A program made the position numbers and the translations under genes. The notes under the pieces are model-generated. The model searched no databases, had not been told where the DNA came from, and was given only the letters and a program-made list of their open reading frames with translations. Shown in pieces: positions 58,621 through 64,000 of a stretch of DNA of 64,000 nucleotides (its first letter is position 1; each line of letters begins with the position of its first letter). Source of the stretch: Quillaja saponaria (lineage: Eukaryota > Streptophyta > Magnoliopsida > Fabales > Quillajaceae); contig CM055609.1 in the NCBI GenBank assembly GCA_029379385.1, forward strand, positions 4,712,001 to 4,776,000. The letters are read 5' to 3'.

Positions 58621-58624
58621 CTGT

Positions 58625-59050
58625 ATTGTAACCCCAACCCTAATTACGATATCCTAACCCTAATTATGATACCCTAACACTAACTATAATACCCTAATTC
58701 CTAATTACAGTAACCTAATTATGGTACCCTAATCCTAATTATAAGTAACGTAATTACGGATACCTTAACCCTAAACCTAGTTTAGATACCCTAACACTAA
58801 CTCTAGTTATGGTACCCTAGCCTAAGTTATAGCACCCTAATCCTAGTTACGGAACCATAACCCTAACCTCAATTATGGTACCTTAACTCTAATTATAGTA
58901 CCCAAATCCTAATTACAATATCCAAACACTACGTACCCTAACCCTACTTACGGTACCCTAACCTAACACAAATTATAGTACCTTAACCCTAACACTAATT
59001 ATGATACCATAATCCTAGCCCTAATTACGGTACCATAATTCTAATTATGG
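58625..59050. repeat. Degenerate telomere-like repeat array
   Basis: About 430 bp of irregular units built on CCCTAA: TACCCTAACCCTAATTAYGG is the most common form, about 18-20 bp long. Plant telomeres are CCCTAAA repeats; here each CCCTAA pair is spaced by TTAYGGTA. It is internal, lies between AT-rich repeat DNA and UBLCP1, and its units are strongly varied. Either an interstitial telomeric relic or an independent minisatellite. Confidence 0.75.
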
Positions 59051-60125
59051 TTCAATATTGGAAGACATGGGCATTGATTTGACAAGAGCATTAACTTCAT
59101 TGAGGTGATACTGATGTTAATTTCAGTAGGGCCACAGATTATCGTGATGTGAAGGATGTTCTAAAGAAGGTAAAGGTGAGAATAAATTACATTATCTATA
59201 TTATCATAAAAGTCAGATCATTTCTTAGTTTAAAATAAGTATAATTTAATTTATGTAAATTATAAAACTTACTTTTTCTCTCTTAATAACCTCCCATCCT
59301 ACCCACCCACTTAAAACAATTTTTTTTTTACTAGTATTAAATTAAATAAAAATTTTATATCCTTAATAACTACATACCTCACTCTCACCCATACACTAAC
59401 TCATCTTTTATTTTTTAAATAGGACTCAAGAACTTAAAACTACTATTTTATACTTAAAAATATATATATATTTTGATGTGTGGTAAACATGTGCATGTGA
59501 CTAATATTTTTTCTGTAAAATAAATATATATTTATTATTTTTGTACTTCATAATACTCAAATAAAATATTTTAAAATTATAATTATAAAAGTGTATAATA
59601 GAGTAATATATTTTTTTTTACTCGTGTTAAATAAGAAATGTTTTCATCATTTTGTTATTATCTTTAAACGTTGAAATAAAAACAAATAATGAACCAATTA
59701 GGATAAGGTGCAGCAGTAAGTATGTTGCACTCCTAGGTTAATAACAGCAAATTCAAACATTAGAGCAAATTCCAGTCACGACAGGGCTTGAAGAATAAGA
59801 CTTTCGAGCTTAGCTTGTGAGACTTGTTCTTAAACTAAATGTCTTTTTTCTTGCTTGTTTAAATAATAATAACAACATAAATTATTTAAATAATCTAATA
59901 CAAGCAAGTTGGAAATATAATTTTGTTTGAGCTTAACTCGTAAAGTGTCAAATGTGTTGAGGGATTAGTAACAAGAAAAAAAAAAGTTTTTGTTTTTCCT
60001 TTTAATGAGATTTAGTGACAAAAAAAAATAAAAAAATCAATTCTTCAATTCGTAAAAAGAAAAAGACTGGGCACTGGGAGAAGGGAGAGACCGAGTCATT
60101 CCAAGTAGCAGCCACAGTTTCGACA
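59051..60125. other. Spacer and promoter region of UBLCP1
   Basis: 59,130-59,175 (after TTAATTTCAG) reads RATDYRDVKDVLKK up to a GTAAAG, like a stray exon; no partner exon was found. 59,700-59,800 (GTGCAGCAGTAAG, AAATTCAAACAT) is weakly SINE-like. 59,990-60,125 is the UBLCP1 leader. No TATA box was placed with confidence. Confidence 0.35.
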
Positions 60126-62665
60126 ATGTCTTCTACAGCATCAACATCGTCAGTGTCAGAAGAGGAGCTGACTCTGATTGTGAAGTGGAGTGGGAAGGAG
60201 TACACGGTCCAAGTCTGTGGCGATGATACGATCGGCGAATTGAAGCGTCGAATCTGCGAGGTCACCAACGTACTACCCATCCGCCAAAAGCTTCTATACC
60301 CAAAAGTCGGTTCCAAACTCGCCGATGAATCTCTTTTGCTTGCCCAACTTCCTCTCGAGTCTTCGCTTAAGATGACCATGATTGGGTTTTCTCTCTCTCT
60401 CTCTCTCTCTCCATATACTCTTTCACACACAGACAGACACCCATTTATTATCTTGGCTGTATTCTATTATGTTTTCTGTTAGTAAGTGTTTGATAATTTC
60501 TAAAATTAAAAGCTGATACCTTTGAAGAAATATGAGAAAGAACTATAATGGGCAGAAGGTGTTTTATTGTGGGTTCATAATGTCACAGCCGAAAAGAGAA
60601 AACCCACATAGGGAAATTTCTTATATGCTTGATTAATATTTTTTCTTGTCGTAGATGGAAATTTGGGATGTGAGAATGTGATGCGTTTTACAACTGATTC
60701 TGTAGTGCAGTTGTTGCTAATGGAGATTTTGTTAATGACTGGAACAGAGCAACTCTTCCTCTTCCCCTTTCCCTTTTTGTTTGTTTTTTTCCTTGAAAAT
60801 ATGACTAAGCAGAAAGGGAAATTTTTATTGGTTCTATTGCCACCCCAGTCTCCTTAATAATGAGGAGCAGCTTTTATGTAAAATGTACAGTTTGTGAACT
60901 TGTATATCTAAATTGATGTTGAAATTAACTAATTTGCAGTACTACCGAAGATGATATAATTGTTGATACAGTTGATACGCCGGAAATAGTTGATGATTTT
61001 GAACTTGGGCAAGAAGAAGCTGTTGATATCAAAGACAAAGAAGTCAATAAGCAAAAACTAAGGAGACGTATAAGTCAGTACAAGGTAAGTTTCACTATGA
61101 GTAGGGACATTCTTGTATACTTCTTTTCCCAATCTCATACATAAATGCATCATTCAATATAATAAGGCATTTGCTAACATTTGAGACTCTTAAATATAGT
61201 TTCTCCACTGATATGTGTTTATTCTCACAAAGATAACTTCAGTCAAGCGGTAGCACTAGTTTAATTGGGCAGAATCGTGACAAAAACTTCTTTTGTGTTT
61301 CTTGTTTCAGGAAAGGGTTATTTATTTATTTTAGTTTCATGTTTTCCTTTATTTTGAAATGGTAGGTAGTTTCTTTTACTGGATTCTTTAGCATGGAGGT
61401 AATGTATCTTCTGCATATTTGTGAGTTGTTTAGACTTGGTGGAAAGTAAGATTACTGAAAATTCTCTAGAGTGACTGAAGTTGTTGAAACTTGAAATATA
61501 CGTTCAATCAATTATACTATTATCTCCAAAATTCCCTGTAAGGTTAGTTCAAGGTCCTGTAACCACAAAATCAGGTTACTTCCTTGGGCGGGATCTTGTG
61601 AAATGCCTACTATTTGTTAGGGTACCATCTGAGAGAACCCAATCTCTGTGTTACAGATAGAGTTATACAGAGTCTCTAGTTTTTGAGGTCAAACGGGTGT
61701 CAGGTGATGAAAACCTGTGTTATCTTTGTACTGAGCTCACTTCACTTAAGCAGAGAATCACAATTCGTTAGCTAGACAAATTAAGAGGCTTATATTGTTG
61801 TGGGGCTAGGACATATGTTAAAGCTTCTCTCTCTCAAGTATGTCAATCATAAACATGTTCTATGGGAAAAGCAAGATATTTTCACTGTTCGCAGATTCAC
61901 AAGTAATACAATTTTTTTGTACTAAAAAATGTGTTTATTAGTATTCTAGCATGTGATATTTCAATCAATAAAATCATTTTGCCTAATTTTGTGGGTCCAA
62001 ATTGTGGTTCGAAAATTGACATGTTTTGCCCACCTGTCTTTGCATCAAGATTCATATGTAATTCTGTATAATTTTTTCCTGTGTAGTAGCTTTGTGATAA
62101 TTTCCAATTTCAAAGTTCAAGCTAAGGAAACAAATGGAAATTGATATATAGATACATAAGTGTTAATCTTGATGAAAAGAAGGTAAATGCATTAAGCAAA
62201 TTGTCACATCACATGTACTTTAAAATGATATTTCAAAGCACGATTGGATGAATTGCAATGTAATCTCCACAATAAGACATTGGAGTTGGTCTAATTATGA
62301 GAAAGCCACATAATAGCCCACATTCTGTGAACCTCCTAATTGAATTTGACTAACATCTGAGCTCAAAAGGTAAGCAGCATGAAATTTGAGGTTTGAGCTG
62401 GAGCTCACTTTTATGCATTAAAGAGCATCATAAGCCATACCTTATGAGTCAATTTCCCCTGTCTCCTTATAATGAATGAGGTCCATCAATCATTTTCTTT
62501 ATGGTCATAACTTTTTTCTATTTATATATGTTTTCCTTTCTTTCTATCAGTTAGGATGATTCTTGGTTGTGTAAGTCCCTTTCCCCTTCTATTTTAATTG
62601 ATATAGTGAAACTAATTGATGTTTATTTAAGAAGGCACAGTTTTTTTCCATGCCAATGAGCTGAG

Positions 62666-62720
<55 letters not shown>

Positions 62721-63752
62721 AAGTAATTATTTGCTACTCCCATTCTGCAACAATTTTAGATATTCAAATGAAGCTGCTTCCATAATTACATTGCCATATG
62801 ATCATTAACCATTACTCCATAAGCTTAACACTATAACATTCTTCCCATAGAAGATTGGACAGCGATCTAACTGTCCTGCATGCTTTATTTGCATCAATCG
62901 CTAATTTGTGCTTATTGTTGCAAGCTTTTTCTTACATTTGAGAAAGTGACTGCATTGTTGATGCCAATATTTCATGCCTTGGTGATAATGTTTCTTTTTC
63001 CATATGCTATATTGCAGCTCGAGCTCCTAAATCCATGTCGGGCAGGGAAGAAACTGCTTGTTCTGGATATTGATTATACTTTATTCGATCACCGGTCGAC
63101 AGCAGAGAACCCTCTTGAACTTATGCGACCTTGTCAGTGATTCTCTGTGTTGAGTTCTTGCCTGCTCTCTATTTTTCACTTTTACTTGTCAACTAAGCCT
63201 ATTTCTGATATTATCATGTGCAGATCTTCATGAGTTTCTAACATCTGTTTATTCGGAATATGACATCATGATATGGTCTGCAACCAGGTCTGTTTTACTC
63301 TTCGTTGTCTGCTGACTTCCCTCTTCCCATTTATTACCTTGCAACTCTTCTCATGAAGATAGCAAACCACCGAGGTGGATCCATGTACCTGAAATGAAGA
63401 AGCTGATATCTTAGATTTCACCTATGTGGCTCAAGTTTTAACGCAGGCACTTGTCATGCATTATTTGTCAAAGCCGCTTCATATTAAATTATGAGATTGT
63501 CATGAATATGTATGGAATTAAATCCATTTTGGCAATTGGTATATAAAATCTATTGCTCCTTTTTCTAAGTACATATTTTACGCAGCATGAAGTGGATTAA
63601 CCTGAAGATGAGCCAGCTTGGTGTTCTTGACAATCCCAACTACAAAATCACAGCTCTTCTTGACCATATAGCAATGATAACTGTTCAGTCTACTTCTCAG
63701 CGGGGTCTTTGATTGCAAACCACTGGGTTTGATTTGGGCCCAGTTCCCTGAG
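60126..63752 (+). CDS. UBLCP1: UBLCP1-type ubiquitin-like domain CTD phosphatase, 5' part, frameshift in exon 5
   Basis: Five exons: 60,126-60,385; 60,940-61,084; 63,018-63,132; 63,224-63,287; 63,586-63,752, all GT-AG. Exon 1 codes for a ubiquitin-like domain ([16 protein letters not shown], residues about 15-30; [12 protein letters not shown]). Exon 3 opens the HAD/FCP1-type phosphatase with the catalytic DxDxT motif in [13 protein letters not shown] (about 149-161), then ELMRPYLHEFL, IMIWSAT and MKWINLKM. In animals this enzyme dephosphorylates the 26S proteasome in the nucleus; the plant role is inferred. In exon 5 the frame ends at TGA 63,710 after QRGL; one base over, the expected [15 protein letters not shown] continues to a donor at 63,752. 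The remaining exons lie beyond the window. A normal protein has about 320 residues. Confidence 0.85.
61085..63017 (+). other. Intron 2 of UBLCP1
   Basis: About 1.9 kb between GTAAGTTTC and ATTGCAG. Holds no exon that fits the family and no second gene. Open frames at 61,953-62,144 and 62,880-63,017 are intronic by-products. Confidence 0.6.
62666..62721. repeat. Compound microsatellite in intron 2
   Basis: An AT run of about 26 bp, then ACAC, then an AG run of about 24 bp. Intron 1 also opens with a CT run (60,391-60,411) right behind the splice donor. Confidence 0.85.
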
Positions 63753-64000
63753 GTATAAAAAGTGATATCTATACTCGTCACAAAAGAATAAATTTTGTAA
63801 TACTAATACATACACTGAGACAAACTTATACATACTTGACTCCATGTGGAAAAATAGTCATGTCATTCTCATTTGGGTTGCATGTGAAAGCATGGGCATG
63901 TTTAGTATACGCACCGGCACCACACCAATACCACAATGGCATAACATGTTTCTACGTTTTTTATGAGAAAAAATAGACATCCAAACTAACACTGCTTTAA
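63753..64000 (+). other. Start of UBLCP1 intron 5
   Basis: Begins GTATAAAAAG. No further exon is seen before the window ends. Confidence 0.5.

Noticed and set aside
58625..59050. A true chromosome end
   Set aside because: Units are degenerate and spaced, and a normal gene follows on the right, so this is internal.
60015..60125. Upstream extension of UBLCP1 and its 142-codon antisense frame
   Set aside because: The extension begins at GTG and is lysine-rich leader DNA; the ubiquitin-like domain starts soon after the ATG at 60,126. The antisense frame is a shadow.
60391..60480. Continuation of UBLCP1 exon 1 through the CT run
   Set aside because: Family alignment ends at KMTMIG; a GT donor is present at 60,386 and exon 2 continues in phase from 60,940.
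1..64000. CRISPR arrays, bacterial operons, complete LTR retrotransposons, rRNA or tRNA genes
   Set aside because: No spacer-repeat arrays, no reverse transcriptase, integrase or transposase frames, no long terminal repeats, and no cloverleaf with matching arms were found; the tRNA-like strings belong to SINE-like elements.

Overview
This is nuclear DNA of a flowering plant, a core eudicot and probably a rosid (the species cannot be told from the sequence). The signs are very AT-rich intergenic DNA, genes with GT-AG introns, TATA boxes of plant type, and plant-only families: stand-alone B3-domain proteins, F-box proteins with an FBD/LRR tail, and a ZAT-type zinc-finger remnant. No bacterial or organellar features are present.

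The main content, from 1 to about 46.7 kb, is a tandem array of small single-exon genes, each coding for one B3 DNA-binding domain of about 117-126 residues. Seven copies lie on the plus strand, called here G1 to G7, and one diverged copy, G8, lies on the minus strand at 55.6-55.9 kb. G1 (4,736), G4 (21,331), G5 (29,833), G6 (35,930) and G8 are intact. G2 (12,538, frameshift), G3 (15,893, stop codon) and G7 (41,296, frameshift) each carry one lesion. There are two subfamilies: type I (G1, G2, G5) and type II (G3, G4, G6, G7). Between them lie B3 promoters without a gene and B3 3' flanks without a gene.

The array grew by large segmental duplications. Block A (4.73-10.38 kb) recurs at 29.83-35.62 kb. 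Block B (about 16.9-27.8 kb) recurs at about 37.8-46.6 kb with internal deletions. The left edge of the second A copy is exactly the ATG of G5, so G5 now sits behind a foreign TATA promoter and leader. The right edge of that A copy joins directly to the promoter of G6. Type II genes carry an 85-87 bp tandem duplication of their core promoter. Block B also carries two copies of an unrecognised multi-exon minus-strand gene (X1, truncated; X2, longer).

From 46.7 to 60 kb lie AT-rich repeats, a truncated F-box fragment, a broken F-box/FBD-LRR gene (49.9-51.2 kb, minus), G8, a GC-richer transposon-like remnant, a long foldback that could be a microRNA precursor, and about 430 bp of degenerate telomere-like repeats.

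From 60.1 kb to the right edge lies the first part of a UBLCP1-type gene: ubiquitin-like domain plus CTD phosphatase, five exons visible, with a frameshift in exon 5 at a GGGG run. Several lesions in the window sit in homopolymer runs, so some may be sequencing errors.

The genes do not form a pathway. The window is best read as a birth-and-death cluster of B3 transcription-factor-like genes beside an F-box remnant and a housekeeping phosphatase.
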